A stretch of 23,449 nucleotides of DNA from Jeotgalicoccus sp036782755 (GTDB lineage: Bacteria; Bacillota; Bacilli; Staphylococcales; Salinicoccaceae), in NCBI GenBank assembly GCA_036782755.1, contig DAIPYL010000024.1:1-23449 (forward strand), read 5' to 3'. Shown in pieces: positions 7,388 to 14,936 of the stretch. The position numbers were made by a program, and so were the translations under genes. Within the stretch, counting starts at the first letter, position 1. Every line of letters begins with the position of its first letter. The notes beneath the pieces were generated by a model. It worked only from the letters and a program-made list of their open reading frames with translations. It ran no database searches and was not told the DNA's origin.

Positions 7388-8584
7388 TTAATCGTTTTTA
7401 CTGTCCAGTGTCCGCTTAAAGTTTTTAATCATTTCCTTAAATTCATTAAACTCTTCCGACGTCAGTTCCCGGCTGTCATAACGGTAACTCTTATAGCGAT
7501 TGAGCATCTCTTTATTTTCTTCACTTCCGATATTAAGCCGCTTCGCCCACTCATCAATAGTTTCACCGTGATAACGTCCGAGATTCCTTTTAGCAAGCCA
7601 TTTTTCGAACATATAATACTGCTTTCTGACTCTGCTGTCCGGAGGTGACTCGCTCTCTCTTCTGTTATCTTCAGACAGACTTTCCGTCACCGTTGTTTTG
7701 TAAGTCTGTGCCTCGGAACCTTCTTTTTCCGGACGGCTCCGCTTTTTAAAGTACATAATCAGGAATACTGCAATTCCGGCAGCGGCAAGCGTAATCAGAA
7801 TTGTCATTACCGGCACCTCGCTGATTGAAGCTGTTCTTTCAAATGATTCTTCGACTGCATCGCCTTCATCATTCACTTCCATCTGTTCCTGTTCCATTTC
7901 AGGAAATTTAAACTCCACTGTCTCTAAAAAGGAGAAAAATGGTCTGAGCAGTATTATGAATCCGTTAAGCAGAAAAATAAATACTGTCTGAACAGCGAAT
8001 ACAGCATATTTATAAAGAACGGTAAATAACGCAGCCGCACCTAACAGAAACAGCGTTGCCAATACAAATATTCTTGCTCTCGGAATGACTCCGTAGCCGC
8101 TTCCTGCCATCAGCATGATTATTCTCCCGAGGAAGTAAAAAACAAACATGCCGGCGGCAATTAAATGAATCAGCAGATTATTTGCCTGCAGTGCCGGTGA
8201 GTTAATCAGATTTATAATAATGAGGCTGACAAGCATAATCATCAGCATTTTGTCGTTGTAATGATTGTTAATATTATCGTGCAGCTGCTCAAGCGTCCAA
8301 ACGGCAAATCCTGTAATTAAAAATGCAGTCAGCCAGTATGATTCTGTCATCATCAACATCACTATTCCGAGCGGCACGAGAATATATACAGCAGATAAAC
8401 TCCATCTTCCTGCAATAAAATGACTCAGTACAAGCATTGCCCCGAGAACAATAACGAGCGGCAGCAAGTGACTGTCACCCGACGCGGTATTATGAATATT
8501 AATCAGAACACCGATGAGCACCGGTACAAACATTTCCACGATAAAGTAAAAAACAAACATCGAATAGTACTTCATCTTATTCAT
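7388..8584 (-). CDS. TgpA/DUF4129-like membrane protein without a transglutaminase domain
   Basis: 398 residues. Seven or so hydrophobic helices fill residues 5-220, then comes an acidic extracellular-type loop (EMEQEQMEVNDEGDAVEESFE, about 229-249), one more helix (255-277) and a cytoplasmic tail. The tail holds KWLAKRNLGRYHGETIDEWAKRL and YKSYRYDSRELTSEEFNEF, the DUF4129 pattern. In the usual MoxR/DUF58/TgpA operon the third protein has a Cys-His-Asp transglutaminase domain between the helices and is about 700 residues long; here that domain is absent. The start overlaps the DUF58 stop (ATGA). It may be a scaffold of the AAA ATPase complex in the membrane; its function is unknown. Confidence 0.75.
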   Translation of the reverse strand: MNKMKYYSMFVFYFIVEMFVPVLIGVLINIHNTASGDSHLLPLVIVLGAMLVLSHFIAGRWSLSAVYILVPLGIVMLMMTESYWLTAFLITGFAVWTLEQLHDNINNHYNDKMLMIMLVSLIIINLINSPALQANNLLIHLIAAGMFVFYFLGRIIMLMAGSGYGVIPRARIFVLATLFLLGAAALFTVLYKYAVFAVQTVFIFLLNGFIILLRPFFSFLETVEFKFPEMEQEQMEVNDEGDAVEESFERTASISEVPVMTILITLAAAGIAVFLIMYFKKRSRPEKEGSEAQTYKTTVTESLSEDNRRESESPPDSRVRKQYYMFEKWLAKRNLGRYHGETIDEWAKRLNIGSEENKEMLNRYKSYRYDSRELTSEEFNEFKEMIKNFKRTLDSKND

Positions 8585-9789
8585 TCGCCCACCGCCTTAA
8601 TTAAGACTGAACTTTTTCCGTATCTTTCAAGTCCGTTGTCATTAAGCTGGTAAATTGTAATTCCCCGGTGCAGGAAGTATTCAAGCTCTCTGTCAATCAG
8701 CGAATCCGTTTCCCCTGTAAAGATAATATGGGACGGCACTTTCTCATACAGCCTCACGTGATTTAAAAACCGTTCAAATGCTATTGTAAAAGTAACTGTT
8801 TTAATTTTCGCAAGTGCTTCAAGGACCGTTCTATAGCTCCGGAGACCGTTCAGCTCATCGATTCTGAAGTAGCTGCCTTCATCAAAAGTTTTCATATTCG
8901 CAATCATGCTGTAAGTAATATCTTCCTTCGCAATTTCACCCGTTAAAAAACTCAGCTTCTCAAATATTCTTTCAATATTTTCCGGCGGCGCAAACACTGA
9001 CTCCGAACGCAGGTTTACAAGTATCAGCCACTCGGTGTACGTCGTCTTCTCGTAAATTTTAGACTGCAGGCCCCCCATGCGTGCCGACTGTTTCCAGTTA
9101 ATATCCCGGAACGAGTCCATCTCCATATACTCCCTGTTGCCGAGTGTTAAAAGAGGATCATTGTACAGCGACTCATTATTTTTAAACATGCCCTGCGCTA
9201 TTTTGAATTTAATCGGTTCATTATGAACAGCGAACTTATCCGGGTAAATCATAATTTCATGCTTTGCGGGTCCTATCTGCCTCAAATCCATATGACCGAA
9301 ACCGAATATACGCGGGACACTGATGCGGCTGTCGACGATGTAGCTGATTCCGCGCCTTTCTGCGGTATACGGTATTTCAATCACAGTTTCATTTTTCGGC
9401 AGTACTGTAAATACAGCTGTTGTTTCTGTCTGCTGGCGGATTTTCAGCGCCTGATCATTAGTGAATTTAATATCATTCCCCGCAGTTATTGTCATGGATG
9501 CACTTAATACCGGCATAATTCCTTTTTGTGCAATACGGATTTTCAAGGTTCCGGATTCACCTTTATAATGCCTGGCTTCATCGTTGATAATATCGATGTG
9601 CAGATGTTTCATCACATTGCGCTCATACAATCTGTTCAGCAGCATGCCTGCCAGCACAATACCAAGTATAAAAACGATATAAATATTTAATGTTGCCGCA
9701 TAAAAAATATCAAAAATAATCAGTACGGATGCGATTACCATAAACAGCGCGGCTGTCTGCGTTTCACTGAAGTCGTATTTATACCTCAT
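8581..9789 (-). CDS. DUF58 family protein
   Basis: 402 residues. Two hydrophobic helices lie near the N-terminus (about 12-30 and 34-52), followed by a beta-rich region and the DUF58 core REYMEMDSFRDINWKQSAR (219-237). The remaining 160 residues fit the von Willebrand A-like fold that these proteins often have. DUF58 proteins are nearly always encoded beside MoxR AAA ATPases and are thought to act as adaptors or substrates in cell-envelope functions; the biochemical role is not established. The gene overlaps moxR by 11 bases upstream and the DUF4129 gene by four bases downstream. GGAGTGAG precedes its start within the moxR end. Confidence 0.88.
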   Translation of the reverse strand: MRYKYDFSETQTAALFMVIASVLIIFDIFYAATLNIYIVFILGIVLAGMLLNRLYERNVMKHLHIDIINDEARHYKGESGTLKIRIAQKGIMPVLSASMTITAGNDIKFTNDQALKIRQQTETTAVFTVLPKNETVIEIPYTAERRGISYIVDSRISVPRIFGFGHMDLRQIGPAKHEIMIYPDKFAVHNEPIKFKIAQGMFKNNESLYNDPLLTLGNREYMEMDSFRDINWKQSARMGGLQSKIYEKTTYTEWLILVNLRSESVFAPPENIERIFEKLSFLTGEIAKEDITYSMIANMKTFDEGSYFRIDELNGLRSYRTVLEALAKIKTVTFTIAFERFLNHVRLYEKVPSHIIFTGETDSLIDRELEYFLHRGITIYQLNDNGLERYGKSSVLIKAVGE

Positions 9790-10735
9790 CCCGGCTCACT
9801 CCAAATTCAACCGGCACAGCCGTCTCATTTAAAATGTCTTCTATAAGTGCCTGTTCTGTTGTGAGTGTCATCCCTTCTATATTAAGTACGATGCGGTGCG
9901 CCAGCACATACGGTGCAATGTATTTTACATCTTCAGGCGTGACGTAATCACGATTATTAATCAGTGCAGCCCCCATCGCCGCCCGCATTAATCCGAGAGC
10001 TCCCCTTGGCGACACACCTAGTGCGGCGTGCTTATGTTCCCTCGTTTTTTGGACAATATCGATTATGTATTCCTTGACCGTATCATTAATACGAATGTCA
10101 GCCGCCTGTTCTCTGAACGCCGTAATATCTTCACGGGTAAATACCGGATTAACTTCAATACTCTTTTTCTCTTTGTGCATTTCCAGCATTTTCAATTCTT
10201 CTTCCCGTTTCGGATAGCCAAGCGTTATCTTCATTAAAAAGCGGTCCATCTGCGCTTCCGGCAGTTCAAAAGTTCCCTGTCTTGATTCAATCGGGTTCTG
10301 AGTTGCCAATACGATAAATAAATCATCGAGCTCCACTCTTTCACCGTCTATCGTCACCTGGCGTTCTTCCATCACTTCAAGCAGCGCCGACTGCGTTCTC
10401 GGTGTCGCCCTGTTAATTTCATCAGCCAGCAGTATATTCGTTTTGACCGGTCCAATTCTCAGATCAAAACTCTGCGTTTTCGGATTATACATATTCATCC
10501 CGGTAATATCCGCCGGCAGCACATCCGGTGTGAACTGAATGCGGGAAAACTTCCCGTCCACCGTTCCGGCCACAGCTTTTGACAATACCGTTTTCCCCGT
10601 TCCCGGCACGCTGTCAAATAATATATGACCTTCCTGAATCAGACTGATAAACACCAGCTCGATTACTTTGTCCTGTCCGATAATCACTTTTCCTATTTCT
10701 TCTTTAAACTGCCTAAGCTTTTCAGCGACTGCCAT
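9779..10735 (-). CDS. MoxR family AAA+ ATPase
   Basis: 318 residues. Walker A is DSVPGTGKT (41-49), Walker B is ILLADEINRA (101-110), sensor 1 is ATQNP (144-148), and VSPRGALGLMRAA supplies the sensor 2/lid arginine. RATPRTQSALLEVMEE is the MoxR signature after Walker B. MoxR proteins are chaperone-like ATPases that act with vWA proteins. It is the first gene of the operon moxR-DUF58-DUF4129. AAGGAGGA lies seven bases before the ATG, and an extended -10 promoter is upstream. The terminator of the met operon would read into this leader only if it failed. Confidence 0.93.
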   Translation of the reverse strand: MAVAEKLRQFKEEIGKVIIGQDKVIELVFISLIQEGHILFDSVPGTGKTVLSKAVAGTVDGKFSRIQFTPDVLPADITGMNMYNPKTQSFDLRIGPVKTNILLADEINRATPRTQSALLEVMEERQVTIDGERVELDDLFIVLATQNPIESRQGTFELPEAQMDRFLMKITLGYPKREEELKMLEMHKEKKSIEVNPVFTREDITAFREQAADIRINDTVKEYIIDIVQKTREHKHAALGVSPRGALGLMRAAMGAALINNRDYVTPEDVKYIAPYVLAHRIVLNIEGMTLTTEQALIEDILNETAVPVEFGVSRDEV

Positions 10736-10770
10736 TCAAAAATCCTCCTTGTTTTGTATGCGTTTTCTTA

Positions 10771-10779
10771 ATTATAGCA
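10771..10779 (-). promoter_or_regulatory. Extended -10 promoter of the moxR operon
   Basis: The minus strand reads TGCTATAAT (complement of 10771-10779), an exact extended -10 element. No good -35 box lies 17 bases upstream (TTTTTA), as is usual for this promoter type. Transcription would start near 10764, about 28 bases before the moxR start codon. Confidence 0.55.
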
Positions 10780-10789
10780 ATATTTGAAC

Positions 10790-10832
10790 AAAATAAAAAA
10801 GCACCGAGTAAGGGAGGTCAAACTCGGTACTT
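10790..10832 (-). terminator. Rho-independent terminator of the methionine-type ABC operon
   Basis: On the minus strand AAGTACCGAGT and ACTCGGTGCTT form an 11-bp stem (one G-U) with a 12-base loop, followed by TTTTTATTTT. It lies ten bases after the stop of the last lipoprotein gene and just before the moxR promoter. Confidence 0.9.
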
Positions 10833-10842
10833 TCATTCAAGA

Positions 10843-11673
10843 TTATTCTGCAGGCTGACCAGGTTCAAACGCCGGTGTAAACATCTCGTGTTCAGCTTCT
10901 TCCATTAACAGGTCGTAAACTTCCTGAGATGCCAGCGCGCGTTTTGCCGCCTGCATTTTTTCACTATCTGCTTTGCCTTCACGCGTTACCAGCTGGAAGG
11001 CAAATCTTTTCTCATCTTTATCTTCAAGTAATATTGCATCTTTCGGATAAAGTCCGATATTCGCAATTAAGTTCGGGTGTTCAAATACCAGTTCAACACC
11101 ATCTTCATATGCTGCCGTTAAGTTAAACAGGTCGACCGGTGTAAACTGAAGATCTTTCGGGTTCTCCACAATATCCGATACTGCTGCATCGATTCCTGTA
11201 TCCTCAGCAAGTGTAATCAGACCTGCACTGTCCAAAATTAACAGTGCACGTGCCTCATTCGGCGGATCACTTGGAATAGCAACTTCCGCTCCCTGTTCTA
11301 TTTCATCGATTGAATCATAGACAGGCGAGTAAAATCCAACATTGGAAATATAAGCCGGCTGTATGGCAACAAGGTCAGCCCCTGCTTCTTCATTAAAACC
11401 TTCCATATACAGTTCGTGCTGTGCCAGACTGCCGTCGACTTCATCATTAAATGTTGCTTCATTATACTGAATGTTGTCGTTAACCGGCAGCAGCTCCATC
11501 GTATACGGCTCTTCAATCACTTCCGCTGCCACTTCGACCATCGATGTCAGCGGTTCCGACTGAGATGCAATAACGATATGCGTATCGTCCTCAGCCGATA
11601 TACTCTCTTCGTCATTTCCGCATGCTGCAAGAAACAATGTCATCAACAGTAATAATGGTAAAAGTTTCTTCAT
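10843..11673 (-). CDS. MetQ/NlpA family substrate-binding lipoprotein, second copy
   Basis: 276 residues. The N-terminus is a lipoprotein signal peptide (MKKLLPLLLLMTLFLAAC) with lipobox LAAC and lipidated C18. The rest follows MetQ: NIQYNEATFNDEVDGSLAQHE, VGFYSPVYDSIDEIEQGAEVAIPSD-type blocks, NEARALLILDSAGLI and ENPKDLQF. It captures substrate (methionine or a related compound) outside the membrane for the permease encoded upstream. The start overlaps the stop of the first metQ-like gene by one base (TAATG), so the two are translationally coupled. The two proteins are clearly similar along their whole length, more than half identical by eye, and so arose by tandem duplication; divergent spots near the pocket suggest different ligands. 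Confidence 0.88.
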   Translation of the reverse strand: MKKLLPLLLLMTLFLAACGNDEESISAEDDTHIVIASQSEPLTSMVEVAAEVIEEPYTMELLPVNDNIQYNEATFNDEVDGSLAQHELYMEGFNEEAGADLVAIQPAYISNVGFYSPVYDSIDEIEQGAEVAIPSDPPNEARALLILDSAGLITLAEDTGIDAAVSDIVENPKDLQFTPVDLFNLTAAYEDGVELVFEHPNLIANIGLYPKDAILLEDKDEKRFAFQLVTREGKADSEKMQAAKRALASQEVYDLLMEEAEHEMFTPAFEPGQPAE

Positions 11674-12500
11674 TATTCTTCACCCGGTTCGAATGCAGGC
11701 TCAAGATGCCCTTTTTCTGCAAGTCCATCGAGGAAATCGTAAACTTCCTGAGATGTGAATGCTTTGTTTAACGCTTTAATTTTATCTGAATCTGCATTGC
11801 CTTCACGTGCGACAACACGGAGTGCAAATGTGTTTTCGTCATCGTCTTCGAGCAGTACTGCGTCTTCCGGTGTTAAGCCAATCGGCTCAATGTAAGTCGG
11901 ATAGTTAAATACCAATGGAATGCCATCTTCGTACGATGCACTTAAATTCAGCAGATCAACATGTGTAAACTGAAGATCTTTAGGGTTTTCTTCAATATCG
12001 TCTACAGAAGCTTCGAAAGTTACACCGTCAGCCAGTGTAATAATGTCTGCATCATCAAGAATCATCAGTGCACGCGCTTCGTTTGTCGGGTCGCTGGGAA
12101 TTGCAACTTCAGCACCGTCTTCAAGTTCATCTATTGAGTCATATACCGGTGAGTAGAAACCGACGATTGCATTATAAATTTCCGACATCGCAACTAAATC
12201 TGCATCGCTTTCTGCATTAAACTGCTCCATAAATGGTTCGTGCTGAGCGAAACTCGCATCAGCCTCATCGTTAAAGACTGCTTCGTTATACTGTATATTG
12301 TCCGCTACTTCAACCAGCTTAACCGTGTAGGGTTCTTCGATTGCTTCAGCAGCAATTTCAACAACGTCTGTCATCGGCGTCGTTTGAGCGACTACTGTAA
12401 TCTCAGTATCCTTTTCTGCAGTTTCTTCTTCTCCGCCGCATGCAGCGAGCATTAATACAAAAGCACTTAAAATACTTACCAGCCAATACTTTCTGCTCAT
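11673..12500 (-). CDS. MetQ/NlpA family substrate-binding lipoprotein, first copy
   Basis: 275 residues. The signal peptide ends in lipobox LAAC with lipidated C21 and is followed by an acidic linker (GGEEETAEKD). Typical MetQ blocks follow: NIQYNEAVFNDEADASFAQHEPF, GFYSPVYDSIDEL, EVAIPSDPTNEARALMI and EENPKDLQFTHVDLL. It delivers substrate to the adjacent permease; MetQ proteins bind L- or D-methionine, but specificity cannot be read here. AAGGAGA lies about nine bases before the ATG and the permease stop is 15 bases upstream. It is the third gene of the operon, followed directly by its paralogue. Confidence 0.9.
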   Translation of the reverse strand: MSRKYWLVSILSAFVLMLAACGGEEETAEKDTEITVVAQTTPMTDVVEIAAEAIEEPYTVKLVEVADNIQYNEAVFNDEADASFAQHEPFMEQFNAESDADLVAMSEIYNAIVGFYSPVYDSIDELEDGAEVAIPSDPTNEARALMILDDADIITLADGVTFEASVDDIEENPKDLQFTHVDLLNLSASYEDGIPLVFNYPTYIEPIGLTPEDAVLLEDDDENTFALRVVAREGNADSDKIKALNKAFTSQEVYDFLDGLAEKGHLEPAFEPGEE

Positions 12501-12515
12501 AATACTAATCTCCTT

Positions 12516-13202
12516 TTATCTTTTATCAATTTTTCTTGCCAGCCACAGACCGAACCACTGTGCAATCTGCACAAAGACAATAATCACTACGATTGCGGTG
12601 TACATAATGTCTGTTTCATAACGCTGATAACCGTACCGGATCGCAAAGTCACCGATACCTCCGCCTCCGACAACTCCCATGATCGTCGAATACGAAATAA
12701 AGCTTACAAACGCTGTGGAGAAGCCGATGATTAAAGAACTTCTCGCTTCAACGAATAAGAAGCGGTACACCAGCTGAGGGATTGATGCTCCCATCGCCTG
12801 TGCTGTTTCAACAACACCTTTTGGCACATCGAGCAGCGACTGCTGCACAAAGCGCGCATACAGTGCAATGGCAATCACCATCAGCGGGAATGATGCTGCG
12901 ACAGGATCACCTGTCGCGCGGCCGTATACTTCGCGGATCAGCGGCTGCATTGCGATAACGAGCAGCAGAAACGGAAATGAACGGACGATATTTACAACAA
13001 CGTTTGCTGTATGATATATAAATTTGTTATGTAACGGTTTGTCTTCGTCTGTTAAGTAAAGCAGTGTCCCCAGCGGCAGTCCGAGCACTATTGCTGCCAC
13101 CATTGCAAAGCCCATCATTATTCCTGTTTCATTTAAACTTTTCAGGAGATTCGGCCAGTATTCTGCAACGCGTTCAAAATAAATCGATATTATCTCAATC
13201 AT
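12516..13202 (-). CDS. Methionine-type ABC transporter permease (MetI/MetP family)
   Basis: 228 residues with five hydrophobic helices. The coupling loop carries the EAA motif GVVETAQAMGASIPQLVYRFLFVEA (about 129-153, Gly at G138), which docks on the ATPase. Blocks such as NIVRSFPFLLLVIAMQPLIR, VAASFPLMVIAIALYARFVQ and SYSTIMGVVGGGGIGDFAIRYGYQRY are typical of MetI. It overlaps the ATPase gene by eight bases and is followed after 15 bases by the first lipoprotein gene, giving the order ATPase-permease-binding proteins usual for met importers. Confidence 0.92.
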   Translation of the reverse strand: MIEIISIYFERVAEYWPNLLKSLNETGIMMGFAMVAAIVLGLPLGTLLYLTDEDKPLHNKFIYHTANVVVNIVRSFPFLLLVIAMQPLIREVYGRATGDPVAASFPLMVIAIALYARFVQQSLLDVPKGVVETAQAMGASIPQLVYRFLFVEARSSLIIGFSTAFVSFISYSTIMGVVGGGGIGDFAIRYGYQRYETDIMYTAIVVIIVFVQIAQWFGLWLARKIDKR

Positions 13203-13932
13203 TTTTCAGCACCTCTGCGACACGTTCATAATAAGATGCTTCAGACATCACATGAGACGATGGTTTTATATCGATTGTATCGATAATACTGCCTGCTTCG
13301 AGAACCAGAGTCCGGTCGCATAAACGTTTAATCACATTCAGCTCATGCGTCACGACAACGATTGTCATACCGTAAACTTCGTGAGCCCGTCTCAGTACAC
13401 TGACAATTTCATCAGTAGTTTTTTCATCGAGTGCACTCGTCGGCTCATCACATAGCAGAATTTTCGGATTGGTGATTAAAGCCCGTGCAATACCGACACG
13501 CTGTTTCTGTCCGCCTGACAGCTGTCCCGGATAACTGTCTTTCTTATCGCTGAGCCCGACAAAAGCAAGTACTTCATCGACATCCAGAGCGGATTCAAAT
13601 TTATGGAGCTTTAACGGCAGTGTAATATTTTCCAGCACTGTCTTATTATTCAGCAGATTGAACTGCTGGAAAATCATCCCGATTTTTTTACGGTATTGTC
13701 TTAACTGTTTCGGAGACAGGCGGCTGACATTTTCACCATCGACTGTAACTGTTCCATTATCCGGTGTTTCCAAAGCATTAATCATGCGGAGAAGCGTCGA
13801 TTTACCTGATCCGCTCTCACCGATAATGCCGAATTTTTCACTTTCTTTTATGTGAACAGATATATTATTCAAGGCACTGAATGGTCCATTCTGGCCCTGA
13901 TACTGCTTAACAACACCATCTAGCGCAATCAT
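13195..13932 (-). CDS. Methionine-type ABC transporter ATP-binding protein, short form without the C-terminal NIL domain
   Basis: 245 residues. Walker A is GESGSGKST (38-46), the Q-loop is MIFQQFNLL, the ABC signature is LSGGQKQR (138-145), Walker B is ILLCDEPTSALDE (158-170) and the H-loop is H196 in VVVTHE. It powers the permease encoded just downstream. Typical MetN proteins are about 340 residues and end with a NIL (ACT-like) domain that binds methionine and shuts transport off. This one stops about 35 residues after the NBD core, so that regulation should be absent. Its end overlaps the permease start, so the short length is not a simple late frameshift. AAGGGGGGC precedes the ATG by seven bases. 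Confidence 0.9.
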   Translation of the reverse strand: MIALDGVVKQYQGQNGPFSALNNISVHIKESEKFGIIGESGSGKSTLLRMINALETPDNGTVTVDGENVSRLSPKQLRQYRKKIGMIFQQFNLLNNKTVLENITLPLKLHKFESALDVDEVLAFVGLSDKKDSYPGQLSGGQKQRVGIARALITNPKILLCDEPTSALDEKTTDEIVSVLRRAHEVYGMTIVVVTHELNVIKRLCDRTLVLEAGSIIDTIDIKPSSHVMSEASYYERVAEVLKND

Positions 13933-13969
13933 TTAAAGCCCCCCTTTAGAAATTAATATGCAGTAAAAC

Positions 13970-13978
13970 TGTTATAAT
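13970..13978 (+). promoter_or_regulatory. Extended -10 promoter of the VOC-protein gene
   Basis: TGTTATAAT (13970-13978) is an exact extended -10 element; no clear -35 box precedes it. The same bases read on the minus strand give TATTAT/TATAAC boxes, so a promoter for the divergent ABC importer operon may overlap here. Confidence 0.5.
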
Positions 13979-13998
13979 AAAGTCAGATTAGATATGTA

Positions 13999-14013
13999 AC
14001 AGTTTCAAACTGT
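13999..14013. promoter_or_regulatory. 15-bp palindrome in the divergent promoter region, candidate operator
   Basis: ACAGTTT-C-AAACTGT is a perfect palindrome about 15-30 bases downstream of the predicted start of the VOC gene and upstream of the ABC importer promoter. The half site AAACTGT recurs at 13966-13972, next to the -10 box. A shared repressor binding both copies would control the divergent genes; no S-box riboswitch is present. Confidence 0.45.
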
Positions 14014-14074
14014 ATCAGTCTGTTCTCATAAAATGATAAACAATACTATATCAGTTGTAAAGGGGGAAAATAAA

Positions 14075-14452
14075 ATGAGAGCGGCAATGCCCTTCCTGAC
14101 ATTTGAAGGACGTGCTTTTGAAGCACTTGAATACTATAAAGAGGTGTTCCACCATTTTGATATTATTCAGATGGTGAATTATACAGACTCAAATAAAATA
14201 CAGCAGGCAATTATACGTATCGGTGATATGCATCTGATGCTCGGCGATTCCGACGTGCCGTCCGAATTCACATTTACACCGAGCATGTCTGTTTATATTG
14301 AATGCGAGGATATGAATGAAATAGAACTGCTTTACAGAAAGCTGAAGAAAAATGGAGCTATCCACATTCCGCTGGATGACTATAATATGAGTAAACGCTA
14401 TGCGTGGATTCAGGATCAGTTTGGTGTATCGTGGCAATTAAATTTAATTTAA
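14075..14452 (+). CDS. VOC-fold protein of the PhnB / glyoxalase-like family
   Basis: 125 residues. It begins PFLTFEGRAFEALEYYKEVF, the usual opening of PhnB-like proteins, and continues with IGDMHLMLGDSD, SVYIECEDMNEIELLYRKLKKNGAI and ends with WIQDQFGVSWQLNL, the typical C-terminal strand. The fold forms a dimeric beta cup; many members bind metal or small hydrophobic ligands, and several act in antibiotic resistance, but no activity is assigned to this group. The frame extends upstream to an ATG at 14033, but AAAGGGGGAA (14059-14068) is placed for the ATG at 14075. It is monocistronic with a strong terminator directly behind it, and is divergent from the ABC importer operon. Confidence 0.88.
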   Translation: MRAAMPFLTFEGRAFEALEYYKEVFHHFDIIQMVNYTDSNKIQQAIIRIGDMHLMLGDSDVPSEFTFTPSMSVYIECEDMNEIELLYRKLKKNGAIHIPLDDYNMSKRYAWIQDQFGVSWQLNLI

Positions 14453-14454
14453 AC

Positions 14455-14494
14455 AAAAAAAGCCATTCCTCTCTCTTCAGGAATGGCATCTTTA
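14455..14494. terminator. Bidirectional terminator between the VOC gene and the 49-residue gene
   Basis: GCCATTCCT (14462-14470) and AGGAATGGC (14479-14487) form a perfect 9-bp stem over an 8-base loop. Seven A precede it (14455-14461) and ATCTTTATTT follows, so it can work for the + gene ending at 14452 and the - gene ending at 14510. Confidence 0.85.
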
Positions 14495-14509
14495 TTTATA
14501 TAGTTATTA

Positions 14510-14659
14510 TTAGAGAGACAGTGCGCTGATTAATTTATTTAAAAATGGACGTTTGATTTTCTCATTGCTTTTCTTTTCTGCAAGAATTGAATTATTATAC
14601 GCAACTTCTTTATATTCCTGCATACGGACCTCTGCTGTAAGTTTATCAGATATAATCAT
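14510..14659 (-). CDS. Small protein of 49 residues, function unknown
   Basis: The frame encodes a small charged protein that begins MIISDKLTAEVRMQEYKEV and ends RPFLNKLISALSL. It contains a polar, likely helical middle and an amphipathic C-terminal end. The frame is open further upstream to 14752, but AAAAGGAGGA is placed about six bases before the ATG at 14659, and a sigma-A promoter occupies the upstream part, so the 49-residue form is favoured. It has its own promoter (14724-14752) and shares a terminator with the VOC gene. I know no family for it. The complete gene architecture makes it more credible than a chance frame. Confidence 0.65.
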   Translation of the reverse strand: MIISDKLTAEVRMQEYKEVAYNNSILAEKKSNEKIKRPFLNKLISALSL

Positions 14660-14723
14660 TTTTGTTCCTCCTTTTGAAATTTTTAGCTTAGAGTATTTTT
14701 CTGTACCTCTTTTATGTATCTTA

Positions 14724-14752
14724 ATAATACTATATATATCAAGGCTTTTCAA
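14724..14752 (-). promoter_or_regulatory. Sigma-A promoter of the 49-residue gene
   Basis: On the minus strand TTGAAA (complement of 14747-14752) and TATTAT (complement of 14724-14729) are separated by exactly 17 bases. Transcription should start near 14716, leaving a leader of about 57 bases before the ATG at 14659. Confidence 0.7.
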
Positions 14753-14893
14753 AGATTATGTGATGATTTTATCAAAGTAATTCTATTGTAAATTTTTAGT
14801 TAATTCAATTTAATTTATTATGTAATGCAGTAAAGTTTTATGTATAGTTACACTTAATACATTTTATTCATCATTATGCATAAATCGATGTAT

Positions 14894-14907
14894 TGTTATC
14901 GTTTTCA
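14894..14907 (-). promoter_or_regulatory. Catabolite-responsive element (cre) match, site 1
   Basis: The minus strand reads TGAAAACGATAACA, which fits the CcpA consensus TGNAARCGNWWWCA at all 14 positions. It lies about 140 bases upstream of the -35 box of the 49-residue gene, far for direct repression, so the regulated promoter may be another one. Confidence 0.55.
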
Positions 14908-14922
14908 TTAATTAATTATGTA

Positions 14923-14936
14923 TTGAAACGCTTTCA
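14923..14936 (+). promoter_or_regulatory. Catabolite-responsive element (cre) match, site 2
   Basis: TTGAAACGCTTTCA fits TGNAARCGNWWWCA with one mismatch (T for G at position 2). It starts 29 bases after site 1, close to three helical turns, so two CcpA dimers could bind on one face of the DNA. Confidence 0.45.

Noticed and set aside
7378..7392. CodY box near the transporter-amidohydrolase promoter
   Set aside because: AATTTTCTGAATTAA differs from the consensus AATTTTCWGAAAATT at four positions and lies within the end of the upstream gene; too weak to claim.
13933..14074. S-box (SAM) riboswitch before the methionine-type importer
   Set aside because: The gap is only 142 bases, contains none of the conserved S-box elements and lacks a terminator hairpin.
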